From the NCBI GenBank assembly GCA_035610365.1, contig CM069433.1, forward strand, positions 57,092,487 through 57,156,486: a DNA stretch of 64,000 bases. Reading direction: 5' to 3'. Below, piece after piece: positions 11,858 to 22,422 of this stretch. Source of the DNA: Aquatica leii (taxonomy: Eukaryota; Arthropoda; Insecta; Coleoptera; Lampyridae). The first letter of the stretch is position 1. Every line of letters starts with the position of its first letter. The notes beneath the pieces were generated by a model that was not told the origin of the DNA, did no database searches, and saw only the letters and a program-made list of their open reading frames with translations. The position numbers were made by a program, and so were the translations under genes.

Positions 11858-12690
11858 ATGCAAGCCCTAACCGAAGCTTTACAGGTGAGTGCTGAGAACA
11901 TCATTCAAGTTACTGTAAGAACAATTATTTTATTTGATCATAATTCAAGGCTAAATAATGTGGTTACCAACAATGTTAATACGATTTCGAAAAAAGTAGC
12001 GTACACGTTAATACCTAATTTTAGTGGAAACAACAATGATATTGTTGCAGAATCATAAGTATTGCGAGCTAATAAAATACAAGAATTATATGAAATGGAA
12101 GATACCAGAATGCTCATAATTGCTGTATTAAAGTTTAACGGTGCTGTTTTGAAATGGTATCATTCGAAGGTGGAGCATTTAGCGATGCCATGGAGAGTTT
12201 TAAAGACTGCATTTAAGGCCATATTTGAAGCAAGAAGATGAAAAAGAAATGAAAGGTTTGCAGATTATTATTGTGATAAAATTATGTTAGGCAATCGGGC
12301 TGCTGTTTGCAAACAAGACTTAATTGACTACCTTATTGATGACTTCGACAATCCAGTACTTCAAGGTCGAATGCAATGCTTTCAATCTACAGAAAAACTG
12401 CTACAAGTAATGTCAAGTATTACGGACAATGACCAAAACAGTCATGCGACTGAAGGTCCCAATAGAAGATTTGAACTAAGAAGTATTCCAAATCCATGTC
12501 ACAGCACATCCATTACTAGTCAAGAACAAATTCAAAAATGTTTCAATTGCTATCATAGTAACCATAAGACAGAAGAATGCAGACAACCAAAGAGAAAAAA
12601 AGAAAGATGTTTTCGATGTAGTCAGACGGACCACTAGTTAAGAGATTGTCCCGACAAAAGAATTTCTAGAGTTCCTGTCAATAGCACCAC
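11858..12690 (+). pseudogene. gag: Ty3/gypsy gag with two CCHC zinc knuckles, three in-frame stops
   Basis: The frame opens at ATG 11858 (MQALTEALQV), 55 bp after the 5' LTR. It stays in one frame to at least 12690 apart from three stops: TAA at 12056, TGA at 12239 and TAG at 12635. The capsid-type region reads VLKFNGAVLKWYHSK, then ERFADYYCDKIMLG and IDYLIDDFDNP. Two zinc knuckles follow: CFNCYHSNHKTEEC at about 12538-12580 and CFRCSQTDH-stop-LRDC at about 12608-12648, where the third stop falls inside the second knuckle. The spacing C-x2-C-x4-H-x4-C is kept in both. This copy lets the split minus-strand gag at 956-3761 be read. Gag would form the virus-like particle and bind the element's RNA; this copy cannot make full-length protein. 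Confidence 0.85.
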
Positions 12691-12739
12691 AGATGTCGTT
12701 CAACCCGAGGTTAGTAAGATACCATATGTAATCTCCTTT

Positions 12740-14219
12740 TTTTTAAGAGTAATATTTATGATATTGATTGTACGTATAATTTAAATGTCATGTTAGACTC
12801 AGGTAGCACTATTAGTTTATTAAAGAATACTTATGTAGATTCAAAACTTTTAAAGAAAATTTAACGGTTATAAAATAGTTATATTAGGAAGTTTTTAAAC
12901 TAGAGTGAGCGTTTTTAATTTTGATATTGACATACAATTTTATTTAGTACCATTTTAGATTAATTATTAACCGAAAACGTTATCAGACCTAGCACTTCCT
13001 CCTATAGTAGTATCATTGCATTAGTGCACAAGAAAAATAATGACGTAGGTTTATGTGTAGACTACAGTGCTTTAAATGCCATCACTGTAAAAGAAAACTA
13101 TCTGTGCCACCTAAGACGCTCATTTAGATTTATTACAAAACAAAAAATATTTCACATCTCCTAATTTAATAAATATCATTTCATCGCAGAAGAATCAATT
13201 AAATACATGTTCTTTGTAACTCCTTTAAAGCAATTTGAATATTTAAGGTGTCCATTTGGTCTTTGTGCCTTGCGTTTTTCAAGGATTTGTTAACGAGATT
13301 TTCTAAAGTTAATTAAAGAAAATGAGATAATTTTGTATTTCGACGATGTATTAATTGCAACGCAACACTTTGAAAATTTTGCCTCTGTTTTTGATTTAGC
13401 TGCTAGGCATGGACTTGTCTTCCGTTTAGACAAATACAAATTTTTAAAATAATTTATTTAGGCTATTTCTGAAATTATGCAAACATTAGGAAAATAAGAG
13501 AATAAAATCCATGAATTGAGAGAAGGTCTTGTATACAGAAAATTTAAAACTGGTTTATTGTTTATTATCATAAAAATGTTGGTCATTGTGGGATAAAAAG
13601 ACTGTAGAGTGTGTTCTTAGATTATATTGATTTCCAAAGATTCGTAACAAAGTTAAAAACTATATTTCTAATCGCTTAAAATGTATGCTTGATTTGCCAA
13701 GTAGTGGAAAGAGTGAAGGTTTTTTACAAGCCCCAAATGTGATTTACTTTTCCAAACAGTTCATATACACCATTACGGCACTTTAGAAAGAACTTTTAAA
13801 AATAACAAATATGTTTTCGCAATTGTCGACGCATTTTTGAAATTTTTTAGGCTGTGTGTAAGACAACTCAAACGTCCAAAGTTTTAAAATATTAAAATTT
13901 TTATTTTAGGTAGCCGAAAAGAGTTATATCAGATCGTGGACATTGTTTCACTTCAAAAGATTTCAAAACGTTCATTGTCGAAAATAACATTGATCATGTT
14001 TTAATAGCCGCACACAATCCAGATGCAAAAGGACAAGTCAAAAGATTAGATAAGTGCATTATACCGATGTTACCAAATATCTGCGAGTCTCTTGAAAAAT
14101 TGGAGGAAATTTATTTGAATTTACTCTAAATAACACATTTCACAGATCCATCGGAAATACTCTCAGTAAAATTTTATTTGATATTAACCAGGAGGTAATG
14201 TTCATAATGATTTAAAATT
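12740..14219 (+). pseudogene. pol: Ty3/gypsy pol relic: protease, reverse transcriptase, integrase core
   Basis: Family motifs appear in order, with frameshifts. Protease: NLNVMLDSGSTISLLK at about 12780-12826, with the catalytic D-S-G. RT: GLCVDYSALNAITVKE at about 13049-13095, then FVTPLKQFEYLRCPFGLC at about 13212-13266, then EIILYFDDVLIAT at about 13326-13362 (family YxDD). The thumb, RNase H and the integrase zinc finger are missing or unreadable. Integrase: LDLPSSGKSEGF near 13690, then VISDRGHCFTSKDFK at about 13924-13965 with the second catalytic Asp, then ENNIDHVLIAAHNPDAKGQV and a degenerate Glu region (family ERxN, here KRLD). The reading NDLK at the end is broken by the solo LTR at 14220 and resumes at 15308 as LFLENEF. 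Confidence 0.85.
14216..14219. repeat. Target-site duplication AATT (left)
   Basis: AATT directly precedes TGTAATAA at 14220 and directly follows the terminal GTTACA at 15308-15311. Confidence 0.7.
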
Positions 14220-15307
14220 TGTAATAAAAAAGTAAAAATACATTTAATAAAAGTAAAAATAATATAACCACGGCAAGCAATCGTATAGCACAGAGCTCAA
14301 GGTAATGGGTTGAATGGAAATAATTACAAAGATGTGAACTCCGTTAATTTATTAACTATACTTAACTAACTATTTACATTAAAGAACAATGAACAATATT
14401 TGAATTAAACATATTTAAAATAAAACAGTATTTAAAATAAAATATATGGACGCCAACCACGTTACGTGATAAATAAAAAGCGTAAAATCTTACACATAAT
14501 AAGTAATTAATATTAAATCGTTGATTAAATGCAAATGTCGTGAACGTTTGATTTGTTATCGAGTGAATTCGGTTTAATAAAACAACTCAACTACTTGAAG
14601 ATAAACGTAACACAGGTAGTATTAATTTTAGTTGACTCACCATGTATAGTATAACGTTATCGGATATCTTCTATTTTTAGCACATACTTTGTTCTTGTGA
14701 TAAAATTCTTCAACAGGAATAAACCAATGTATAATAAGCTTCAATAACTGATAATTCATTAATTCAATCGACAAAACCAAAACGAAAGGATCCAGAATAA
14801 AATCCAATGAAAAGAAAAATCCAATAAAAAGAAAAAGAAAAAAGACCCTAAATACAAATAATTAGAACGGATTTTTAAATGACATCATGTACTTACGCTA
14901 CATTTACACTTAGCAACGGTCTTCAAAACAAATTTCCTTTGTCTAACGATTGCGTCACATTGCGAAACCACTAAAAATGTTGAATTCAATAGAAAAATTA
15001 TATCAGAATAAAGGTAAACTCACCAATAATTAGATGGAATGAATCAAAATTAAAATACATGCGTTTTTACGCCATAATCAAGAAAATCTTGTCTCCCTCG
15101 CATCACACACGTAAACCACGCGAGATCGCTCAAACGGAAGTGAAGTTTAACCTTCAAAACCTTCTACTCAAGTCAATTACCCAGACTCCTCCGAAATACA
15201 ACGCGACGTTGTCAAACTGAATTAAATTTACGTGCAATTTTAGTTGCAAAAAATAAATGAATGTAAAATTGAATTTTAATTGTAATGAACTTAAACGGGA
15301 CGTTACA
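14220..15307. mobile_element. Solo LTR (1088 bp) inserted in integrase coding sequence
   Basis: The insert starts TGTAATAA and ends GTTACA, with the TG...CA ends expected of an LTR, and is flanked by AATT on both sides. The pol reading frame supports the boundaries: NDLK stops on the left and LFLENEF resumes on the right in the same frame once the insert and one AATT are ignored, which matches the usual pol C-terminal context. No coding sequence lies inside. A solo LTR arises by recombination between the two LTRs of a full element. The family is unidentified; it does not resemble the LTRs at 11592, 32547 or 45997. Other TG...CA elements without an internal region cannot be fully excluded. Confidence 0.8.
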
Positions 15308-15453
15308 AATTATTTTTAGAAAACGAGTTTGATGTAGACAGAGATTTGACAAATATTAAAAGTAACGCCGTTAGTATCAGAAAAGTGCTTGATAATGATT
15401 GGTGCATTGTCGGCGACGTAGATGGTTTTCAAGTAACACAAATTCCTTTTTAA
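15308..15453 (+). pseudogene. pol: Ty3/gypsy pol, C-terminal piece
   Basis: Continuation of the integrase C-terminal region after the solo LTR: LFLENEFDVDRDLTNIKSNA..., in a frame compatible with the left side at 14219. Reads without a stop to TAA at 15451. The region is the tether between the integrase core and the pol end in this clade. It is not enough for activity. Confidence 0.7.
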
Positions 15454-15552
15454 ACGGTTTGTAAACCAGCACAAATGAAACCCTGGTGAGCTCATAAAAA
15501 CTATTAAATGATTAATAAACAGTTCAAGTAATAATACTTGATGTATAAGTAT

Positions 15553-15979
15553 TGTAACGATTATTAAAACAAATATATTTATACTAAAAATATGTACACG
15601 TTTATAGATAACCGAACTAATAAAATCTAAGGATATTTAATAAAAACACTTACACTAATTTATATCGCACTATCACTTACTCGAAATATAAAGTCCGAGG
15701 ATAACTTCAGTCTAACACTTGTTGTTTACATTAAAGTCACGTACGAGTTTAATTCGTCGTATTTATCTTGACACGCGTTAATCACTTATTTATTTAAACT
15801 TGAATAATCTCCTTAACACTGCCGACTTCGAATTACTCAAGTAACTGACCTATGATTCGTTTGTACCGCATTTTGACAATCTTTCGCGAACGTTCTATAT
15901 CGTTCGGTGAACGTTCTGAAAAATGGATAACAACTTCGTGAAGGCTCTCGAAGTTGAGAATAATTTCTCGAACGTTTCA
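15553..15979. mobile_element. Second nested solo LTR (427 bp)
   Basis: It starts TGTAACGATTATT and ends CGAACGTTTCA, with GTAT duplicated immediately outside (15549-15552 and 15980-15983). It lies between the pol stop and the 3' LTR of the host element. Its last 100 bp carry repeated inverted GAACGTTC units at about 15889-15972. No coding sequence. TG...CA ends with a 4-bp duplication fit a Ty3/gypsy solo LTR; the sequence is different from the LTR at 14220. Confidence 0.7.
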
Positions 15980-16154
15980 GTATTTTAGAATTTGCTATGT
16001 TTTATAGGTAGTTATTATTTATTAACTGTATTGGTAAGATTCTTAAACTTTGATTAATTTGTTTTAAGTAATGTGTTTTATCAATGGTTATTTATTTTAA
16101 GGTCGTTAAGATAGTTATGATCGTGGAATATCATAATTGTCAAGACAACCGAGC

Positions 16155-16357
16155 TGTAGGCTTGTTATTTAAATTGGCATATTGTTTAGTTTTAGTTGGT
16201 AAGAACGGAGGTTGAAATTTTTACCGCCACATTCGTTGTTTATAATTCATACTGCTTTTTTATGTTTTGATCCTGACCGCTTATGTTTTAGTGTTTAATG
16301 TTTTGTACAAGTTTGTAAATGTTCAATGAACATTTAAAAATCAAGACGCTTTCTACA
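16155..16357 (+). repeat. 3' LTR (about 203 bp)
   Basis: Starts TGTAGGCTTG and ends TTTCTACA. Diverged direct copy of 11592-11802, with shared AAGAACGGAGGTTG, TTCGTTGTTTATAATTCATA, TGTTTTAGTGTTTAA and TCAAGACGC blocks. Confidence 0.85.
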
Positions 16358-18087
16358 CGTCGTATTTCGCTTAGTTCTTTATCTGCTCAACTATGAGTCA
16401 ACAAATAAATTTAGCGAAAATGGTTTTTATTGATCAATTTTCTTTGTCATAATTTAAATTGTTATTGTAGAAAACTGTATATTTATTATCTTTTACTTGA
16501 AAATTGTATAGTTTTTATTTTACTGTTGTATCTTCTTCCTCTTTTAGTTGAAAAATACAACAAATGCATTTTTTGATTTATGTTTTAATTATTTATAATT
16601 AATTTAAATTAGGCACATGAAAAATGTTAATTGTATAGAAAACAAATTCATAAACAAGTACTGAATTGAATTATAAGTTAAAAAATAATTGTTATTACTT
16701 TTTTAATTCTATTTTCATGTTATCTATTAAAGTAATACCTGCAATTTAAGCCTTTAATTTTTTCAGGACGTTTTTTAACACTTTTTGATAAATATATAAA
16801 ACAAAGTGTATTTCTACATTTGAAAAAGTATACTGTAGTTTTACAGAATAAACTTTTTTTGTTGTACTGAGTAAAACGTTTAGGTAGAGTAGTTTTTGTA
16901 TACTTACCTCAAATCGCTTACTTAATAATAAAACTATTCTTATAAGCATAAACTTTAACATTACAATACAGAGCTCCCTAAAGTTTTGTCATAATTGAGA
17001 GAAGTATTATATAAGTTGCCAAATTTATTGCTTGAACAAACGATATATAGAACGCAGCTGCAATATGCGATCATGTATAACCAGGATTTATTTAACACAT
17101 AAATATTTCTTCATCTGAAATATGGATTTTTATTGTCGCAAATACAAACCCATAAATTTAATGAAAGGCGGTACAACGCTGTCAAAAGAATTTATTACTC
17201 TGGGACAGTAAAGCAACACTTATTGGCATTCACAAATCAGTAAAACACAATTATACCTTTCCTTATTTATTAGTTTTATTGGAGGGTTACCCTGCCGACA
17301 TAACAGCGGCTTGTTTGAAGAGCTGGTCCAACAAAGACAAGTCTGCCTGAGTTTACCACCGAAATTTCCGTAGTTTACGATCGTGCCGTTAACTCCATAA
17401 ATTCCCAAAAGCAGTCATGTTTTAATCAATTATAAACAACGTACAAAGGTATATTTTTTATTTTCAAATATTTAATCGTGTTATTATTAAACCAAACTTG
17501 TATGACAATGCCAGCAAATATGTCAATGTTATGAACGCAATCACATTGTCAAGAAAGTTAATTATGGTGAGTGTTCGCATTATGGTTAATACGAAAATTA
17601 TGATTTGGGATGTAATAAAAACCTATCGTCAAACTAAACTTAATACGTAGAATGTAATAATAATTTAACGATATTTTAATGATTAATTTTATGCTGTGTA
17701 AGTAGCGTAAGAAATATATGACAACAGGGGAAATATAATTCATCTAGCAAATTACAGTTTATTTCTGTTCACACCGTAAAACAAATGTTTCCAACGTCGT
17801 TATATAATTTCAATATCAAAAATAAAATGCTGGTATGGATATTTATTGTAATTATTACTACAGCTAAATTCAAACTACACTAATTCCTTTTTTTGTTTAA
17901 CATCCCATACATACATAATTGATTCTCAACCATTATTCGAAACTATTTTAAATTTCGCGGGTGTAAAATCAACTTTCAACGTTTTACCGGCGCTATAGCT
18001 ATTTACAGTTATAATTGATTCTCTTTCACTGTTAGGTGCACAGTCAGATAAACAAATTACACATTAACTAGTATCTAAATAAGGCTT
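16358..18087. other. AT-rich DNA, nothing recognised
   Basis: Short frames at 16746-16961, 17220-17408 and 17558-17743 (all minus) have no recognisable motif and the composition of non-coding DNA. Confidence 0.45.
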
Positions 18088-18161
18088 GAAAGAAGGCTTT
18101 TCCCGTTCGAGCTTGCGAAGCCGAGCACGGGAACGCATGCGAGAACGAGAAAAGCCCTTTC
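18088..18161. repeat. CpG-rich interrupted palindrome (hairpin)
   Basis: Arm 18088-18108 (GAAAGAAGGCTTTTCCCGTTC) pairs with 18143-18161 (GAACGAGAAAAGCCCTTTC). The centre contains GCTTGCGAAGC and CCGAGCACGGGAA. It stands out from AT-rich surroundings by its CpG density. Confidence 0.75.
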
Positions 18162-18330
18162 TGCCGTGTAATAAACGATATTTTTCATTATACCTGTCTA
18201 TAAAACTAGAATAAAACATATGAAAATTAAAATACATATGTCTGAATCAGTCTTCATTAAAACAATGCATATCTAGAATGCATTGCAATTTCTTGCATAA
18301 TTGTTTTGACGTGGGCCAATATTTTAAAAG

Positions 18331-18952
18331 ATGGATTCTGTAGAACATAATTTTGAAATACCAGAAATTATTACTCAGCAAGCAGCAGAAGTACGAGCAG
18401 AATTACTTCCTAAAAAATCTCGAGACAGATATGAAAAAGAATATCGCTTGTTCTATAAATGGCGCGAACAAAAAAATGTAAAATCTGTGAGTGATAATGT
18501 TTTTCTTGTTTATTTGTGGGAGCAAGCTAAACTTTTGAAACCATCTACCCTGTAGAGTTGATTTTCTATGATAAAAAGTTGTTTATCTATTAAAGAAATT
18601 GTAGACATTAGCAAGTAAGCACAATTCAGAGTATACTTGCGTAATACTTCTATTTTTACTTATGCACTGATGCATTTATTCGTACAGATTTCCACAAACA
18701 ATCGCATTTCTCAAACGTCAACGTGTTGGTTACGTACCTAAAAAAGCCAAAGTATTAACAGTGGAACAAGTAACCAAATTCATGTGTGAAGCTTCAGATG
18801 AGAAATAGTTATTGACAAAGGTTTGTGTTTGACTTATATGTAAAAAAATGTTCCTTCCGATAGTAATAATTTTCATACAGGTATTTTTGGTATTTGGTAT
18901 TTATGAAGCATGTCGACACGTCAGACAAAAGCAAATCGGAGAGTTCGACTAA
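18331..18952 (+). pseudogene. Crypton-related tyrosine recombinase-like gene, three-exon relic (N-terminal half)
   Basis: Reads in three exons with GT-AG introns and consistent phase. Exon 1 is 18331-18614 (MDSVEHNFEIPEIITQQ; KSRDRYEKEYRLFYKWR; LLKPSTL...VDIS). Exon 2 is 18688-18820 (FPQTIAFLKRQRVGYVPKK; VLTVEQVTKF). Exon 3 is 18881-18949 (VFLVFGIYEACRHVRQKQIG), then TAA. This matches a widespread insect family with a SAM-like core-binding domain followed by a phage-integrase-type catalytic domain. The CR in exon 3 is where the first catalytic Arg sits. The rest of the catalytic domain (HxxR, Tyr) is absent. Exon 1 has two stops close together (TAG 18553, TGA 18559) where the family reads W-S-x, and exon 2 has TAG at 18808, so it is a pseudogene. 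The 73-bp and 60-bp introns are typical of insects and are still intact. The protein would have been DNA-binding and nuclear, of unknown cellular role. Confidence 0.8.
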
Positions 18953-19430
18953 ACTGTAAATATCAGTAACAATTCAAATTGTACTAGTAATGTTACATTT
19001 AATTAATTTATTGTTAAAAATAAAAGCTGTTCGGTTAGTTCTAATTGGCTGTTTACAAAGAATACTTATATCTTACACCTCACTCGATCCAATAAATTTG
19101 AAATAGAATTTACTACAAAAATTTTACAATAAAGAATGTGGTTCAACTTTGAAAACAAATAAAGATTTTGACAGATGTCAAAAATTTAGTGTAAAAATGC
19201 AGATTGCCAACATTTTTTTCATGGCGCGAAAATTTGACTTCAATAAAAATGTTATTATAAGACCCGAATAAGACCGGAAACTGTTAAATTACATTGAAAC
19301 TATACTTTAGGAAAGAATTAACTCTAGCTGAAGTATCTAAAAATTATTGTTATAAAATTAGTCGTTAGTATTGTTACCTACAATTAAAGTCACTAGTGTA
19401 ATGTTATTCTTAAAAATTGACAACAATGGA

Positions 19431-19467
19431 GCACGGGAAAAATTTTTCCCGTGCAGTGCACGGGAAA
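19431..19467. repeat. 24-bp perfect palindrome with a third half-site
   Basis: 19431-19454 is its own reverse complement, centred on AAAAATTTTT with GCACGGG arms. The half-site GCACGGGAAA appears again at 19458-19467. The same AGCACGGGAA string is in the hairpin at 18088-18161. Confidence 0.85.
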
Positions 19468-19697
19468 GATGACCTTACATAGCTCATAAACAAGTACGGA
19501 ATACATATGTTTTCATTGTGGTATAATAAAAATGTCGTTTTTAATGAACTTTAAATTATCTTAATCACTAATTTTGTCTACTACATTTAAATCTCCTTTT
19601 TAAACTACTTTTTTAGCATATAAAAAGTCTTAGTCATAACATAAAATAAGTTATTTGCTCTGCTGGTGCATTTGTTTTACTGCATGTTTGTTTGGTA

Positions 19698-21415
19698 CAC
19701 AGGGTGTATCTCAAATAGGACTACAAACACAAGAAGTAGTTTCCTTGTGGCGTTAAATGGAAATTTTCTCTTTAAAGATTTGGTCTAAAGTGACCCAGTT
19801 TTGAGATATTTCCAATTAAACTTTTCAGACCGTTCTGACTCTAAATAATTGGTAATTGTTTCTTGATTGTAACTATGCCGTGAATGATGGGTGTAAATGC
19901 TGTAAAATCTGGGATACGTATTGATGTATTGTGTTAATTATTATTTTCCTTAAGTTTTCATCATCTACAAAATCAATTGTTAATAAAATAATTAAAGCAG
20001 ATATTAATGTTTATTTCTTAGCATTATTACTGAACTAGCTTAACAAAGTGTACTTTGTGTACACAATCACGTTTCTCTTTGGCTAAGTGATTAGTGTAAA
20101 CGTATTTGTACTTTATAATATTTAATATAAATTGTTTTTATTATGTACAACAGTGATACTGTTTTAATGAACAGTGAGTGTAATAATTATAACCTCCAAA
20201 CCACACGTAGATCGTGGGTTGAGCGATATTCTAATAGACAATTGCCTTCAGTAAATTTTATTTTGGCGTGTGGAAGGACTCAGAGAAACTGGAGGTGTTC
20301 TTCCTACCTACAAAGGTCGTGATCGACAAAAACCAACCTATGTACTGCAACGGAAAAAGAATAAATCTTTTCAATAAAATAAAACTTTAATATTTGGTTT
20401 TCTTCAATGTATGTGCAAATATTGTATATTGTAAAAATCGGACAAGGAGTAGTATTAGAAAATTAAGCCACGCAGCTAACGTGTCCCATAATACGGATAC
20501 ATCGTAATATAAGAAATTATTCTTTGTTAACCGACGTTGATTTTGAACTGCAACTTGAGTTTTGTGAATGGTTGCAGCAGCAAGAAGCTTTTGGTCCTGA
20601 CTTTAGAGCCAAAATATTATTTTGAGATTAGTTTTCTTTTACCCAAAATGGAGTGCTAAATTTTCACAACACGCTTGTTTGGAATGAAAAAAACCCTCAT
20701 AAAATCCAACAAAGTAACTTTCAGTGGCGGTTTTCTGTTAATGTATTGGCGGGTATTTTAAGAATTATTTAATAGGACCGTTTATTTTACCAGAAAGACT
20801 TAGAGGCGACTTGTACTTTTTCAAGAAATTTTTGGATAAGAATTTGACGACTTATCTCTCGAAGTTCGCATAACAACGTGGTTTATGCACGATAGAGCTC
20901 TCCCGCATCTAAGTCGCCCTGCTTGCGATTTCTTAAATATAATTTTTAGGGCTCGTTGGATTGGAAGGAACGGCACTTTTTTCTGGAACTATGTGAAATG
21001 TGAAGTATACAAAACCTTGGTAAATAATAGACAAGAGCTGCAAAATCAATTTTTTGCAGCTAAAAATTCAATTAGACAGGATGTGCAATTATTTACGCGA
21101 GTAACGAACAATTTTCGGAGACGTTTAGACGTTTGTGTTTTACCCATTAGACGAGGTATTATTTAGTGTACTTGAAAAGAATGTGCAGATTAGCAACTTC
21201 ATTTAACTACAATAATTTAACACGTTATCCGATAACATTATTTTGTATTTACTTTTGTTGTCAGCAAATCGCCGAGAAAAAGTTTGCACTTTTTAAAACA
21301 GTTTATTTTTATTAGTGGTGTTAACAACCTTAGGAGACTACGACATTTTTTGCTTGTATTTATGCTGTAATTTTACCTGATAAAATAACAATCCGTTATT
21401 CAGATACACCCTGCA
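19698..21415 (+). mobile_element. mariner-like element, complete ends, decayed interior
   Basis: Flanked by TA on both sides (19696-19697 and 21416-21417). Left end CACAGGGTGTATCTCAAATA, right end as reverse complement TGCAGGGTGTATCTGAATAA: 17 of 20 positions match, and CAGGGTGT ends are usual for insect mariner-like elements. Length 1718 bp, close to a full element. The transposase inside reads in the plus direction with stops and a deletion. Confidence 0.9.
20143..21166 (+). pseudogene. mariner-like transposase relic
   Basis: Motifs in order: WVERYSNRQLPS (N-terminal helix-turn-helix region) at about 20218-20253, then ELQLEFCEWLQQQE at about 20535-20580. Next, FTQNGVLNFHNTLVWNEKNPH at 20638-20700 and FQWRFSVNVLAGIL at about 20723-20764. 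Then MHDRALPHLSRPACDFLN (second catalytic Asp, family MHDGAPAH) from 20885, and RWIGRNGTFFW. The family's proline-rich SPDLxxxDFF segment with the third Asp is missing: the sequence jumps from WIGRNG to FWNYVKCEVYKT. The first catalytic Asp lies in a stop-ridden stretch at about 20620-20635. Several frameshifts; not active. Confidence 0.85.
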
Positions 21416-21417
21416 TA

Positions 21418-22041
21418 AATTGCTATTACCTATTGTTGTTCAAGTTTCTTAGATTAATTCAATTACTCTTTCTAGTCTAGTTTCTGTTTAGACTGTTTTT
21501 TTTTGAATGTGTGTTTTTTGTTTAATTGTATTTGTTTTTGCCTTCCTTTTTTTTGATATCAAAAGAATAGGTACATCCAGTAGTGTTTTGTTATACTCAT
21601 AATATAGTTATTTCTGTTTGTGATTTAGAAATTTTGCTTTTGAAATTGTCATTTTTAATAGATATTTTCTTGGTTTTTATTTATTTGCTAAACTTCTATT
21701 ACGTATTAGATTTCTTCGTTGTTGTTGTAGTTGTACATATATATTTATATATCTTCTAATTTAAATGCTTCAGTGTTTGAAATTAATAGTTTCTTGTTTT
21801 GTGGTTTTTTTAATTTTAGCATAGCATTTTCTTCTTTATATTGTTTGGATTCACGCGACCCATATACCTAAAGTTTTCATTAATATTATTGTAAATCAGA
21901 CCCCGTTTCTCACACAGATACATACGTTATCAAGTTGAGACTTGGATTTTTGCAACGATTTACTGCATTATTACTTATTACCAGTCAGGCTTTGGTTGAG
22001 TTCGTGTTATATAACATAGTTTTTTGTTGTTGTAAGAATAC
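21418..22041. other. T-rich DNA without features
   Basis: Long T-rich tracts around 21480-21830 on the plus strand; no open frame, no boundary repeats seen. Confidence 0.4.
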
Positions 22042-22422
22042 GTGTTTATAAAAATAATGAATTACGAGAAAGAACAAGAGAAGTTAAGGATTCTAATGCA
22101 GGAATGTCTCTCCGATGAAGATGTTAATGAGCCATTCAAAGATTTGCGAGATGAATATGTTCCAGTGTGTTCTAATCATTCTTTTGTTGGTGATGATGAC
22201 AAACCAACCCGTAAATGCTTAAAAGTTGTTAATGAGCCAAGCACTTCCGCTACATACAAAGGCATTTCTGACAGTGCACTGGACACAATAAACGACGTAG
22301 TTCAGACGGAGGTGCAAGAAAGTGATAATAATAGCAGTGAAGACCAACAATATGTGAGAGGCTGTGAGTGGAAAAATCTGAAAATGTTTCATTTTACCAA
22401 AAAAAATGTTAGCATGAAATAG
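22042..22422 (+). CDS. Hypothetical acidic 126-residue frame, possible transposase N-terminus
   Basis: Open from 22042; the ATG at 22057 (MNYEKEQEKLRIL) may be the better start because it begins the coding-like part. The translation is hydrophilic and acidic, with SDEDVNEP, a DDD at about residues 53-55, ESDNNSSEDQQYV and a terminal WKNLKMFHFTKKNVSM. Codon use is more coding-like than the surroundings. An acidic, Ser/Asp-rich N-terminus of this size is what piggyBac-type and some other insect transposases start with, but no catalytic motif follows downstream and I could not match it. It could also be the first exon of a host gene. Function unknown. Confidence 0.35.
   Translation: MFIKIMNYEKEQEKLRILMQECLSDEDVNEPFKDLRDEYVPVCSNHSFVGDDDKPTRKCLKVVNEPSTSATYKGISDSALDTINDVVQTEVQESDNNSSEDQQYVRGCEWKNLKMFHFTKKNVSMK

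Larger units (their letters stand above)
11592..16357 (+). mobile_element. Ty3/gypsy LTR retrotransposon relic, with two nested solo LTRs
   Basis: Two direct repeats of about 200 bp (11592-11802 and 16155-16357), both starting TGTAG and ending CTACA, flank gag and pol remnants in the order expected for Ty3/gypsy: gag, CCHC knuckles, protease, RT, integrase. Two solo LTRs of other families (14220-15307 and 15553-15979) lie inside the 3' part. Without them the element is about 3.24 kb, which is short for a gag-pol element; the stretch between RT and integrase (RNase H) is missing or unrecognisable. No matching target-site duplication was found outside the LTRs, so the ends may be a few bases off or eroded. 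It is the same kind of element as the minus-strand relic at 1-3761. Confidence 0.85.
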
